DNA of 64,000 nt from Flavobacterium eburneipallidum (GTDB lineage Bacteria; Bacteroidota; Bacteroidia; Flavobacteriales; Flavobacteriaceae). Each line of letters begins with the position of its first letter. Position 1 is the stretch's first letter. Of the stretch, positions 9,763-19,003 are shown piece by piece. The stretch covers positions 3,162,001 to 3,226,000 of the forward strand of contig NZ_CP114291.2 in NCBI RefSeq assembly GCF_027111355.2, in the 5' to 3' direction. The notes below the pieces were generated by a model. It made no database searches. It worked only from the letters and a program-made list of their open reading frames with translations, and was not told the origin of the DNA. A program made the position numbers and the translations under genes.

Positions 9763-11058
9763 TCAATTAATTAAATCGCTTACTTTTTTCCATTCAGGAT
9801 TAAGAAAAAACAATCCCGCTGTTCTTGGCAATGGTCTTATTGTATATTTCCCTCCATCTAAAACATCAAAATGTAAAGCATTATTAATCATATCATATAT
9901 TTCATGTCCAGTAGTATTACAACTTATTATAGTAACACTATAACTACCTGGAAACAATCTAATATCTTTTATTGAAACCACATATTGCTCTTCTGTATTA
10001 GTGTGAATAAATTCATAATTAGAATCTCTTGGCATAATATGAAAAATTGGCATATCATCCGATGATTTAATTTGAATCCCTATTTCTGACCTAGTTTCAT
10101 CGGAATTATTCTTTATTTTAAAAGCAATATTCAAATCATCGCCAATAGAAAATTCCTGAACACTTTTATTATTTTGATTTAAAAATTCAAGCGACAAAAA
10201 TTCCATCTTACCATTCCCTGACCTATTGGTATTATGATCAAATTTAATTTGGCTAATCTTCGAATAATTCGTTTCAGAATAAGTTTCTATTGCCTTATCA
10301 ACATTACCATCATATTTAACCTTTCCATTTTCTAAAACTATACCTCTTGTACAAAGTTGTTTAATAGCCGCCATATTATGGCTCACAAAGAGCACCGTCC
10401 TACCCCCTTGTTTGGAAATATCCTGCATTTTGCCAATAGCTTTTTTCTGAAATTCAGCATCGCCCACAGCAAGAACCTCATCAATGACTAAAATCTCTGG
10501 CTCTAAAAATGCCGCTACCGCAAAAGCCAATCGTACAGTCATTCCGCTACTGTATCGTTTTACTGGTGTATCTATATAACGTTCGCAACCCGAAAATTCT
10601 ATAATTTCATCAAGTTTTGAGGCAATTTCCTTCTTGGTCATTCCTAGAATGGCTCCATTAAGAAAGATATTTTCCCTTCCTGTCATTTCACCATTAAATC
10701 CTGTACCTACTTCCAATAAAGATGCAATTCGTCCCCAACACTTAATACTACCAGTAGTGGGTGCGGTAACTTTAGAAAGAATTTTTAGCAAGGTTGATTT
10801 TCCTGCTCCATTTTTTCCAATAATGCCTAAAACTTCACCACGTTCTACCTCAAAATTAATATCTTGCAGCGCCCAAACATAGTCGCTTTCGCCTTTAGTA
10901 CTGCGATCGTTAGTGTCGCCTATTTTTAGATACGGATTTTCCTTACCTCGTATTTCGTGCCACCAACGGTTCAAATCGTGACTCAAAGTACCTGTCCCCA
11001 CCTGTCCGAGGCGGTATTGTTTGGAAATATTTTCGGCTTTTAATATAATGTCTTTCAA
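9763..11058 (-). CDS. wzt: ABC transporter ATP-binding protein, Wzt-like, with C-terminal glycan-binding-type domain
   Basis: A 431-aa protein. The ATPase domain shows Walker A GKNGAGKST (81-89), signature YSSGM (169-173), Walker B ILVIDEV (189-195) and the H-loop His in VSHNM (217). Residues about 250-431 form a separate beta-rich domain of the Wzt_C type, which in E. coli O9a binds the modified end of the polysaccharide. With the permease at 13237-14106 it would export a completed undecaprenol-linked glycan across the inner membrane. The only possible start is a TTG at 11058, since no ATG precedes the ABC core and a stop lies four codons upstream. Wzm and Wzt are separated by two other genes, which is unusual. 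Confidence 0.92.
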   Translation of the reverse strand: MKDIILKAENISKQYRLGQVGTGTLSHDLNRWWHEIRGKENPYLKIGDTNDRSTKGESDYVWALQDINFEVERGEVLGIIGKNGAGKSTLLKILSKVTAPTTGSIKCWGRIASLLEVGTGFNGEMTGRENIFLNGAILGMTKKEIASKLDEIIEFSGCERYIDTPVKRYSSGMTVRLAFAVAAFLEPEILVIDEVLAVGDAEFQKKAIGKMQDISKQGGRTVLFVSHNMAAIKQLCTRGIVLENGKVKYDGNVDKAIETYSETNYSKISQIKFDHNTNRSGNGKMEFLSLEFLNQNNKSVQEFSIGDDLNIAFKIKNNSDETRSEIGIQIKSSDDMPIFHIMPRDSNYEFIHTNTEEQYVVSIKDIRLFPGSYSVTIISCNTTGHEIYDMINNALHFDVLDGGKYTIRPLPRTAGLFFLNPEWKKVSDLIN

Positions 11059-11247
11059 AATACGAGGCTAAAGTTTAGAGATACAAAATTGTTGAAAAAG
11101 TTAAATTTTAAAGGTTTACTATTAAAGATTGATATTGAAAAACATCTGTATTTAAAAAATTTAGCGGGCTTTTTGATTAATAAAGTTTTATGCCAATCAA
11201 AAATAAGTTTTTGTTTCCAACTAAACATTCACCATCAACAATTCTAA

Positions 11248-12102
11248 TCATTTTTTAAAAAGTTTTAAGAAAAACCATTTCACGATTCGTAATGGTTTCA
11301 AAATTGCTGATCCTAATTTATAATCAATCGTGTTTCTGAATTTATTAATTTCTGCTTTCTCTAAATTAGAGGCTTTTAAAAATTGGTCTATTAAGACTTC
11401 ATAATGCGCATAATAAATCTCCTTATTCTTGAGGTAAATGTATTTTTGCGTTTCGTTGTGCTTTTGGTTCATTACTGCACTTCTGGAGCTAATATTTTGC
11501 CTATAAAAAAACAAAACTTCTTCAATAATATGCACTTTCCAACCCAAGGCACAGACTCTGAGATAAAATTCCCAATCTTCATAACCATTTTCAGGGTTTT
11601 CATCGTATCCTCCTACTTCTTGCCAACATTTTTTACGGAACAATGAAGTCCCAATAGCAGCATTGTGAAACAGAAAATCAATAATTGTCTTCCCTGTTGA
11701 TTTATAGAGATGCATTTGTTTTTCTGAAGTAAAATATCGCCCCCAACTGCTTACTATTCCAATTTCTGGATTATTGACTAGAACAAATATTGCTTTTTCA
11801 AGAAAAGAAGCTTCGTACTTATCATCAGCATCTAAAGTAAGAATATAGTCGGATTCGGCTTTTTGAATTCCCAAGTTTCTGGCACTACTCACTCCAGCAT
11901 TTTTTTGGTAAACATAAGTAAAACGAGAGTCTTTGTTTATCCATTTTTTGGCTACTTCTTCGGTATTGTCAGGACTACCATCGTTTATGATGATGCACTC
12001 CCAATTGGTGTGTGTTTGCTGTTCAACAGAAGCCAATGCTTCATCCAAATATTGGGCTTGATTGTAACAGGGAACAACGATAGATACTTTAGGCATTAAC
12101 AT
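11248..12102 (-). CDS. Glycosyltransferase family 2 (paralog of the gene at 5646-6485)
   Basis: A 284-aa GT2 enzyme with VSIVVPCYNQAQYLDEAL (6-23), NDGSPDNT at 40-47, LTLDADDKYE at 88-97 and GYEDWEFYLRV around residue 180. The whole protein aligns by eye with the GT2 at 5646-6485. ATG codons at 12102 and 12096 are both possible starts (MLMPK). It lies between the second FkbM gene and the Wzt gene, with 189 bp of untranslated sequence before wzt. Probably adds a sugar to the ABC-exported glycan; donor unknown. Confidence 0.88.
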   Translation of the reverse strand: MLMPKVSIVVPCYNQAQYLDEALASVEQQTHTNWECIIINDGSPDNTEEVAKKWINKDSRFTYVYQKNAGVSSARNLGIQKAESDYILTLDADDKYEASFLEKAIFVLVNNPEIGIVSSWGRYFTSEKQMHLYKSTGKTIIDFLFHNAAIGTSLFRKKCWQEVGGYDENPENGYEDWEFYLRVCALGWKVHIIEEVLFFYRQNISSRSAVMNQKHNETQKYIYLKNKEIYYAHYEVLIDQFLKASNLEKAEINKFRNTIDYKLGSAILKPLRIVKWFFLKLFKK

Positions 12103-12218
12103 TCTATTGCGAATAATTATTTTATTTGGTTTTACTGAAAATGAAATATATCTTTTTCTTTGAAGAATCTGTTAAAGTAATTGGTTGGTATTTATCGGCT
12201 AATTATGGCTTAAAAAAA

Positions 12219-13109
12219 CTATTTATTTTTAAAAGCATAAATCATTCCCGAAATAGAGGTCAGATGTCTAGAAACGACCCAAAAACTATTGGCTTTCAAA
12301 ATATCTTCTAATATTTTAGCCCCTTTATCATGCCATTCTATCAACAATACATCTATATCATTTAACAAATTGATTTCACTCATTTTTTGCAAAATTTCAT
12401 ATTCAGCGCCTTCACAATCAATTTTTAAAACCAGTTTATTTCCAGAATGCTTTGCTACTAAATCAGGAAGCACATCACCAATATTTTTGATGTTTATTTC
12501 AATTTCTTTAGAATTTTCTTTATCGATAACATGACTCTTATCTAATCGAATACCACAATTGCCTTTGGCTTGCGGATTATACAATACCTTTTCAGTCCTA
12601 GTTGAGCCACCAAGTCCAAAATTGAAAGCCTCAATTTTATTAGAATAACCAGCATTGAGTTCTAAATTATAAACCGCTTGATTATAGGTTGACACGACTG
12701 GTTCGAAAGAATATATTTTAGACACTTTTTCATTTAAGGCAAAAAACAAGGAACTAATTCCAATGTTCATCCCAATATCAAAAACAACCACATTGCTATC
12801 AAACAAGAGGTTATAATCTTTTTCAAGAAATACTTCCTTAATTATAAAAAACTCTTCTGGGCTCTCTAAGTACAACTGCAAACCATTAAAACTTGCTAAA
12901 ACCCCATCTTTGTGGTGTTCTAATGCTAGTTCTGGAAATTGTTTTTTGATTTCAAACAAATGAGCTGACGAATTTAAAACCAAATTATTGACATCATTCT
13001 GTACCGCAAAACTATTCACCAAATCACTCACCTCTTTTTCCTTCTTGGAAATATTGGTAATCTTATATCCCAGTCTTTTTACAACTTTATGAATTTGCTT
13101 GTTTATCAT
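12219..13109 (-). CDS. FkbM-family methyltransferase
   Basis: A 296-aa SAM-dependent methyltransferase. SAM motif I is VFDIGMNIGISS (109-120), followed by IYSFEPV and NFGLGG, and the FkbM-specific LKIDCEGAEYEIL near residue 225. It has about 100 extra N-terminal residues compared with the FkbM protein at 9055-9738. It lies directly downstream of the Wzm gene and upstream of a GT2 gene, so it probably O-methylates the ABC-exported glycan. The acceptor hydroxyl is unknown. Confidence 0.88.
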   Translation of the reverse strand: MINKQIHKVVKRLGYKITNISKKEKEVSDLVNSFAVQNDVNNLVLNSSAHLFEIKKQFPELALEHHKDGVLASFNGLQLYLESPEEFFIIKEVFLEKDYNLLFDSNVVVFDIGMNIGISSLFFALNEKVSKIYSFEPVVSTYNQAVYNLELNAGYSNKIEAFNFGLGGSTRTEKVLYNPQAKGNCGIRLDKSHVIDKENSKEIEINIKNIGDVLPDLVAKHSGNKLVLKIDCEGAEYEILQKMSEINLLNDIDVLLIEWHDKGAKILEDILKANSFWVVSRHLTSISGMIYAFKNK

Positions 13110-13236
13110 ATATTTTTTTGAAGTTTAGAAATAGAAAATCTGAATCTTTACATTGTAAATTAATTACCATTGTCATTTTTTTCTTTGCTAAACAATTAAT
13201 TGCCACAATTAACACTAACTACTTACTTACAACCAC

Positions 13237-14106
13237 TTAAACCGTATCAATAAAACTTTTCTCTGTTCTATTAAAAACCAAAACTCCTGTCAAAAAAATG
13301 AAAAACGTTATTCCAAGAGTATAGCAAAGCCCCCAAACAGAAATTTGTCCTACATTCAACAACATATAACGTGTGGTTTCTATCAAATAAGCCAAGGGAT
13401 TGTACTGTACCAGCCAACCATAATTAGGAAGTTTTTGCTGGATTAATTCCATTGGATACATTACTGCCGAAAGATACATCAGCAATTGAATTCCGAAAGC
13501 TATAAGATAACTAAAATCTCGGTATTTAGTTACCATAGAGGATATTAGCATTCCTAACCCTAATCCTAAAACGCCCATAAGAGCTATCAAAATAGGAAAA
13601 AATAAAAGTGAACTATTCAAACTCAATGCTGCTCCTTGACAATAATAAAAAACATAAAAAGCTATGAATATAAAAAATTGAATGCCAAATTTTATCAAAT
13701 TAGAAATTACTACCGATAATGGTGTGATTATCCTAGGAAAATAGACTTTTCCAAAAATTCCTGCATTGGCTTTAAATGTATCGGAAGTACCATTTAAACA
13801 AGCAGTAAAGTAATTCCAAACCGTTATCCCTGCCAAATTAAATAAAAACGGAGGCACAGTTCCTGTATTAATTCCAGCGACATTATTAAAAATAATAGTA
13901 AAAGTTACAGAGGTAAACAAAGGTTGAATCAAATACCAAAGTGGTCCTAAAATTGTTTGTTTATATACTGTAATCACGTCTCTTTTTACAAAAAGAAATA
14001 GCAAATCACGGTATTGCCATACTTCAGCAAGATTAAGGGAAAAAAATTTGTTTTTTGGTGTTATTTCAAACAACCAGCCAGCAGGAGTATTTTCAGTTTT
14101 ATTCAT
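13237..14106 (-). CDS. wzm: ABC-2 type polysaccharide export permease, Wzm-like
   Basis: A 289-aa integral membrane protein. After a soluble start, the motif ILGPLWYLIQPLF (about 52-64) is typical of Wzm/TagG/KpsM permeases. It is followed by about six hydrophobic helices (near 66-84, 90-105, 130-150, 165-187, 200-220 and 255-275). It forms the channel that the Wzt ATPase drives. It starts with ATG at 14106, with a TATATTTG box about 22 nt upstream, so it probably heads the module C transcript. CpsB is divergent on the other side of the 182-bp intergenic region. Confidence 0.92.
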   Translation of the reverse strand: MNKTENTPAGWLFEITPKNKFFSLNLAEVWQYRDLLFLFVKRDVITVYKQTILGPLWYLIQPLFTSVTFTIIFNNVAGINTGTVPPFLFNLAGITVWNYFTACLNGTSDTFKANAGIFGKVYFPRIITPLSVVISNLIKFGIQFFIFIAFYVFYYCQGAALSLNSSLLFFPILIALMGVLGLGLGMLISSMVTKYRDFSYLIAFGIQLLMYLSAVMYPMELIQQKLPNYGWLVQYNPLAYLIETTRYMLLNVGQISVWGLCYTLGITFFIFLTGVLVFNRTEKSFIDTV

Positions 14107-14127
14107 TTGGATTCATTAGTCCTTGGA

Positions 14128-14135
14128 CAAATATA
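14128..14135 (-). promoter_or_regulatory. Putative -7 box of the wzm promoter
   Basis: On the minus strand the bases read TATATTTG, matching the Bacteroidota -7 consensus TAnnTTTG. The box lies about 22 nt before the wzm ATG, giving a leader of about 15 nt. No clear -33 TTTG is seen at the ideal 19-21 nt spacing, so this is a motif-based guess. Confidence 0.5.
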
Positions 14136-14276
14136 GCAATTTAAAGATTATAAAAAACCGCAAAACCAATTGATTTTACAGAAAACAAATCTAAATTTAA
14201 TCAACAAATTAAGGTTAAAAAAATTAGATTTTTATTCTATTTATTTTTCAACCTTTAATTTAAATAACTAATTGTT

Positions 14277-14284
14277 TACCTTTG
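14277..14284 (+). promoter_or_regulatory. Putative -7 box of the cpsB/ywqE promoter
   Basis: TACCTTTG on the plus strand fits TAnnTTTG and ends only four bases before the ATG at 14289. Transcription starting about 7 nt downstream of the box would begin at or near the start codon, implying a leaderless or near-leaderless mRNA. No good -33 element is visible. Confidence 0.45.
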
Positions 14285-14288
14285 TAAA

Positions 14289-15029
14289 ATGTTAGGAATC
14301 TTCAAATCAAAACCCGTACTCAAAGACTTAATCCCCGACAATCATGTCGATATTCATTCACACCTTTTACCAGGAATTGATGATGGTGCCAAGACTTTTG
14401 AGCATACCTTAAAATTAGTCAAGGCTTTACAAAACTTTGGAATTTCGCAAATAATTACGACGCCACACGTCATAAAAAACATTTGGGACAATACGCCTGA
14501 AATCATTCAGAGTAAAAAAGACACTACTATTCTAGAATTGAAAAACAACCAGATATCAATTCCCTTTAGTGCTGCTGCCGAATACATGATGGATGATAAT
14601 TTTGTGAAGCTCTTAAACAATGAAAAACTACTTACATTAAAGAAAAATTATGTATTAGTAGAAATGTCATACATTAATCCGCCAATCCAGTTGTATAGCA
14701 TTTTATTCGATTTGCAAGTAGCAGGCTACATCCCTGTTTTAGCACATCCTGAACGCTATTTATTTTACCATAATAATTTTGAGGAATATCAAAAACTAAA
14801 AAAATCTGGCTGTTTGTTTCAGTTAAATTTATTATCCGTTGTAGGATATTATGGAGATGAAATAGCCAAAGTTGCTGATAAATTACTCAAAAATGGTCTT
14901 TATGATTATGTAGGTTCTGATGTTCACCATTCGAATCATATTGCAGCTTTTGATTTAAAAATCAAAATAAAAGAATTAGTTCCTCTAAAAGAAATTATCA
15001 CAAATAATCAATTTTTTGCTTTGGATTAA
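14289..15029 (+). CDS. CpsB/CapC/YwqE-family PHP-type tyrosine-protein phosphatase
   Basis: A 246-aa PHP-domain phosphatase, the only plus-strand gene in the island. Metal ligands are visible: HSH at 23-25 (DIHSHLLPGIDDGA), TTPH ending at residue 60, E in SAAAEYMMDD, LAHPERY, and SDVHH near residue 216. CpsB-type enzymes dephosphorylate the C-terminal tyrosine cluster of BY-kinases (Wzc/CpsD) and so set polymer length and amount. The two BY-kinases in this window, at 34904 and 39006, are its likely targets. It abuts the convergent WbpM-like gene with no base between the two stop codons. Confidence 0.9.
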   Translation: MLGIFKSKPVLKDLIPDNHVDIHSHLLPGIDDGAKTFEHTLKLVKALQNFGISQIITTPHVIKNIWDNTPEIIQSKKDTTILELKNNQISIPFSAAAEYMMDDNFVKLLNNEKLLTLKKNYVLVEMSYINPPIQLYSILFDLQVAGYIPVLAHPERYLFYHNNFEEYQKLKKSGCLFQLNLLSVVGYYGDEIAKVADKLLKNGLYDYVGSDVHHSNHIAAFDLKIKIKELVPLKEIITNNQFFALD

Positions 15030-16970
15030 TTATTTGTCTAACATCGCAAAAGTAGAATTCATACTGATAAACTCTGGAACTATTTTTTTCATTTTAGCTA
15101 CAATATCATCATTATCAAAATAAGTAGCCATACCTATTAATTCTTGAATATCAAGATGTAAATCTTCATATTCGACTTGTAATTCTTGAGCAATCATGAT
15201 TTTTTCGTGATGCGTTGGCAATGTCTTCGAAGTATCATTAAGCAATTCTTCGTATAATTTTTCACCAGGTCTTAAACCAACAATTTTTATATTAATATCT
15301 TTATTAGGTATATAACCTGCTAGTTTAATCATCTTCTTGGCTAAATCAATAATCTTAACAGGTTTACCCATATCGAAAATATAAATTTCGCCACCATTCC
15401 CCATTGCTCCTGCTTCTAAAACTAATTGACAAGCTTCAGGAATAGTCATAAAATAACGAATGATATCTGGATGCGTAATGGTTACTGGACCACCTTCGGC
15501 AATTTGTTTTGTAAACAAAGGAACAACAGAACCATTAGATCCTAAAACATTTCCAAAACGGGTGGTAATGAACTTGGTGTCATACAATCCCTTGTTCTCA
15601 TTACATCTCAATAAAGATAATGATTGCACATACTTTTCAGCTATTCGTTTACTAGCTCCCATCACATTGCTAGGATTCACAGCTTTATCCGTAGATATCA
15701 TCACAAATTTGTGAACTCCATATTCACAGGACAAATCAGCTAAATTTTTGGTACCTTCCACATTAGTTAAAATCGCTTGTGACGGGTTTTTCTCCATCAA
15801 AGGAACGTGTTTGTATGCCGCCGCATGATACACCACTTCAGGTCGGTACAATTTATATACTTTTTCTAAAGCTGTTTTATTTCTTATATCAACTATAACC
15901 GAATTTATAATAGTATCTCCTTTTATTTCTTCCACTTCCAAACCAATGTTATGTAAAGGTGTTTCTGCTTGATCTAAAATAATTACTCTTTTAGGATTAA
16001 ATCTCAATACCTGTCGTACAATTTCGCTACCTATTGAACCTGCTGCTCCAGTGATTAAAATAGTTTTGTCCATCAATTGACTAGAAATTGATATACCGTC
16101 TAATACAATAGGCTCTCTTTCGAGTAAATCCTCAATTTGAATGTTTTTTACTTTTTGGGAAATTTCTTTTTGATTTTCCCAATCCGATACAGACGGAATG
16201 GTATATACTTTATAATTGTATTCTAAACATTGATCTACAATAATCAATTTTTCCTCTTTAGACAAGCTTTTATCTGCTATTACTAATCCATCAGCTCCAA
16301 CCGAACGCATTAGAGCAGGTAATTTTTTTCGCTGAACCAAAATGGGTAAATCCAACATTCTTTTGGAAGCATTTTGGTTATTTTTATCCACAAATGCTAC
16401 AATTTTAAAACGAGAAGGGGATTCAAATTTTAGAGCATTGGCTACTGAAATTGCATTGGCATCTGTACCGTAAATAATAGCTTTAATTAACTTGTGATCA
16501 CTTTTTTCGATAAAATACAATTCAAAAGTTTGTTTCACAACTACTCTGTATAAAAACAAACCACAAAAAGAAAATACTGTATTGATAAAAAGGGCGGTAT
16601 TTAGAAATATCTTTTGATTAAAGAATAATTCATACACAAAATTAAAACACAAAAAGAAAACCAAAACAGAAGTTTGGGAAAATAAAATCTTGACAGCATC
16701 AATATATGATGAATGCCTTATGATTCCAGAATAAGTTCTGAATAACCAAAAGAAAAAAATATTTACTATAAAAACTGAACTAATAAATGAAAAAGAATGT
16801 TCTGTAGAAATATAATCTAAACCCGTTCCTTTAAATATTAAATAAGTCAAAAAGAATGAAACAATTAATACTAAAACATCTATCAAAACTATAATCCATC
16901 TAGGTAAATAACTCAAATTATGAATATTCACCCTTAAGTTGTCTCTAGAGAAATATTTTGAACTTTTCAT
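15030..16970 (-). CDS. Membrane-bound UDP-HexNAc 4,6-dehydratase, WbpM/PglF/CapD type
   Basis: A 646-aa protein. The N-terminus has four hydrophobic helices (about 25-46, 63-80, 98-117, 122-145), then a CoA-binding-like Rossmann region from about residue 165, then the catalytic SDR domain with TGAAGSIGSE at 307-316 and STDKAVNPSNVMGASK at 426-441. In place of the usual catalytic YxxxK there is M437xxxK441, the hallmark of the FlaA1/WbpM/PglF group. These enzymes make UDP-2-acetamido-2,6-dideoxy-4-keto-hexose from UDP-GlcNAc. The product could feed the WbpV-like reductase (21840) or the DegT aminotransferase (19569). It starts a new transcription unit below the rfbA terminator. Confidence 0.92.
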   Translation of the reverse strand: MKSSKYFSRDNLRVNIHNLSYLPRWIIVLIDVLVLIVSFFLTYLIFKGTGLDYISTEHSFSFISSVFIVNIFFFWLFRTYSGIIRHSSYIDAVKILFSQTSVLVFFLCFNFVYELFFNQKIFLNTALFINTVFSFCGLFLYRVVVKQTFELYFIEKSDHKLIKAIIYGTDANAISVANALKFESPSRFKIVAFVDKNNQNASKRMLDLPILVQRKKLPALMRSVGADGLVIADKSLSKEEKLIIVDQCLEYNYKVYTIPSVSDWENQKEISQKVKNIQIEDLLEREPIVLDGISISSQLMDKTILITGAAGSIGSEIVRQVLRFNPKRVIILDQAETPLHNIGLEVEEIKGDTIINSVIVDIRNKTALEKVYKLYRPEVVYHAAAYKHVPLMEKNPSQAILTNVEGTKNLADLSCEYGVHKFVMISTDKAVNPSNVMGASKRIAEKYVQSLSLLRCNENKGLYDTKFITTRFGNVLGSNGSVVPLFTKQIAEGGPVTITHPDIIRYFMTIPEACQLVLEAGAMGNGGEIYIFDMGKPVKIIDLAKKMIKLAGYIPNKDINIKIVGLRPGEKLYEELLNDTSKTLPTHHEKIMIAQELQVEYEDLHLDIQELIGMATYFDNDDIVAKMKKIVPEFISMNSTFAMLDK

Positions 16971-17036
16971 AGTAAATCTTTATGTTATTGCTATTAAATC
17001 AATTATCTATTGAAAAAACAACAATTTTATTGAAAT

Positions 17037-17044
17037 CAAAAATA
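17037..17044 (-). promoter_or_regulatory. Putative -7 box upstream of the WbpM-like gene
   Basis: TATTTTTG on the minus strand fits TAnnTTTG. It lies about 67 nt upstream of the ATG at 16970 and downstream of the rfbA terminator, where a new promoter is expected. The -33 element is not clear and the region is very AT-rich, so chance matches are possible. Confidence 0.35.
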
Positions 17045-17204
17045 CAAATTAATCTTTTGCTAAAACAGTTTCTTACAAAATATTTCACAATAATCGATGT
17101 AAAGCAAATAAAATCTATCTCTTGTAGCATTTTCTTTTTTATGAAACCAACCAATTCGATTGTGTAGGAAACAAAAAAATATTGACTTTTATAATCTAAA
17201 AAAA

Positions 17205-17223
17205 ATCCCGAATTAATCGGGAT
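17205..17223 (-). terminator. Rho-independent terminator after rfbA
   Basis: A 7-bp perfect stem (ATCCCGA/TCGGGAT) with a 5-nt loop lies eight bases after the rfbA stop codon on the minus strand, and is followed by a run of eight T. It closes the module A transcript and separates it from the WbpM-like gene. Confidence 0.85.
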
Positions 17224-17230
17224 GTAAACT

Positions 17231-18100
17231 TTATATTTTATGCTTCAACAATTGAAGCAAGTAATCTCCATAACCCGATTTTAATAAAGGCGTCGCTATA
17301 GCTTCTAGTTGTTCACTAGTGATAAATCCTTGTCGCCAAGCAATTTCTTCAATGCAACCTACTTTTAATCCTTGTCTTTCTTCTAAAACCTGAACAAATT
17401 GTCCTGCTTGCATCAAGCTATTAAAAGTTCCCGTATCTAACCATGCGGTTCCTCTGTTTAAGATACCTACTTTCAAAGCTCCTTTTTCGAGATATACTTT
17501 ATTTACATCGGTAATTTCATATTCGCCACGGGCACTTGGCTTGATATTCTTGGCTATTTCAACAACTGAATTGTCATAAAAGTACAATCCGGGTACTGCA
17601 TAATTGGATTTCGGCTCCAATGGTTTTTCTTCAATAGAAAGAGCTTTATAATTTTCGTCAAACTCTACCACCCCATAACGTTCTGGATCTGAAACATGGT
17701 AAGCAAAAACAACTCCTCCTTCAGGATTCGTATTGGATTGTAACAACTCATCCATATTGGAACCAAAGAAAATATTATCTCCTAAAACCAAAGCCACACT
17801 GTCATTCCCAATGAATTCTTCTCCAATTACAAATGCTTGTGCCAATCCATTAGGAATGGCTTGTTCGGCATAACTGAATTTACATCCAATGTTTGAACCA
17901 TCTCCTAATAATTTTTTGAAATTAGGTAAATCATGAGGTGTTGAAATAATTAAAATTTCGTTAATCCCTGCCGTCATCAAAGTCGATAACGGATAATAAA
18001 TCATGGGTTTATCATAAACTGGCATCATCTGTTTGCTCACTGCCAACGTTAACGGATGCAATCTTGTACCGGATCCACCGGCTAATATTATTCCTTTCAT
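17231..18100 (-). CDS. rfbA: Glucose-1-phosphate thymidylyltransferase
   Basis: From the ATG at 18100 the protein is 289 aa, the standard RmlA length. It begins [18 protein letters not shown] with the nucleotide-binding GGSGTR at 8-13, followed by [18 protein letters not shown] sequence ([15 protein letters not shown]), LGDNIFFG and the sugar-binding [12 protein letters not shown]. It makes dTDP-glucose from dTTP and glucose-1-phosphate, the first step to dTDP-L-rhamnose. It is the last gene of the rfbC-rfbD-rfbA run and is followed by a terminator; rfbB is encoded separately at 31468. Confidence 0.96.
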   Translation of the reverse strand: MKGIILAGGSGTRLHPLTLAVSKQMMPVYDKPMIYYPLSTLMTAGINEILIISTPHDLPNFKKLLGDGSNIGCKFSYAEQAIPNGLAQAFVIGEEFIGNDSVALVLGDNIFFGSNMDELLQSNTNPEGGVVFAYHVSDPERYGVVEFDENYKALSIEEKPLEPKSNYAVPGLYFYDNSVVEIAKNIKPSARGEYEITDVNKVYLEKGALKVGILNRGTAWLDTGTFNSLMQAGQFVQVLEERQGLKVGCIEEIAWRQGFITSEQLEAIATPLLKSGYGDYLLQLLKHKI

Positions 18101-18151
18101 ATACAATTATAGAGTTTAGATTGTAGAATTTAGATTTATTAGAATAGAAAA

Positions 18152-19003
18152 TTACAATCTCGCCATCATTTTCTTCAAACTTATTTTATAATCAATAGGT
18201 TCAATTCCGTAAACGTCTTTTATTTTTGATTTATCCAATAAAGAAAAAGCGGGTCTTTCGGCAGGAGTTGGATAATCCGAAGCAGGAATTCCTGTAATTA
18301 CACAATTTTTTTGAGCTATTTCTTTTATATCAGATGCAAAATCGTACCAACTAATTTCGCCTTCGCTAGAATAATGATAAATCCCTGATTCCCATTTATT
18401 ACTATCTAAAACAGTCAGAATAACTTGTGCTAAATCTGCAGCATAAGTAGGAGAACCTATCTGATCATTCACCACGTTCAAACTATCTCTTTCGGTCATC
18501 AAACGCAACATAGTTTTCACAAAATTATTCCCAAATTCCGAGTAAACCCATGCCGTTCGTATAATAATACTATCAGGGCAATTCTTGGAACAAGCAATTT
18601 CGCCTGCTAATTTAGTAACTCCATAAACGCTTTTGGGATTGGGTTTATCCTCTTCTTTGTAGGCTATTGGAGATGTTCCATCAAAAACATAATCAGTAGA
18701 AACGTGAATTAATTTTGCTCCAGAATTAGTACACAAAGTAGCTAATGTATCTATTGCCAAATGATTGATAGCATCTGCCGTTGCCACGTCTTGTTCGGCT
18801 TTGTCCACTGCGGTATAAGCAGCACAATTAATAACTATATCAGGTTGAATTTGATTAAAATTAGCAACAATTTCTTGTTTTTTATCTAATGGAAAATCAG
18901 CTATATCGGTAAAAACAAAATCAAAATTCGGATAATTACTGGCTAACACTTTTATTTCTGAACCCAACTGACCGTTAGCTCCTGTTACTAAAACTTTCTT
19001 CAT
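18152..19003 (-). CDS. rfbD: dTDP-4-dehydrorhamnose reductase
   Basis: A 283-aa SDR of RmlD type: NAD(P)-binding GANGQLGSEI at 8-17, STDYVFDG near residue 103, and the catalytic YGVTK near residue 128. It reduces dTDP-4-dehydro-L-rhamnose to dTDP-L-rhamnose, the last step of the pathway. Its ATG shares one base with the TAA of rfbC (TAATG), showing tight coupling; rfbA follows after about 50 bp. Confidence 0.95.
   Translation of the reverse strand: MKKVLVTGANGQLGSEIKVLASNYPNFDFVFTDIADFPLDKKQEIVANFNQIQPDIVINCAAYTAVDKAEQDVATADAINHLAIDTLATLCTNSGAKLIHVSTDYVFDGTSPIAYKEEDKPNPKSVYGVTKLAGEIACSKNCPDSIIIRTAWVYSEFGNNFVKTMLRLMTERDSLNVVNDQIGSPTYAADLAQVILTVLDSNKWESGIYHYSSEGEISWYDFASDIKEIAQKNCVITGIPASDYPTPAERPAFSLLDKSKIKDVYGIEPIDYKISLKKMMARL

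Noticed and set aside
12126..12311. Small plus-strand frame between the GT2 and FkbM genes
   Set aside because: Mostly overlaps the end of the FkbM gene on the other strand, has no family features and no plausible promoter.
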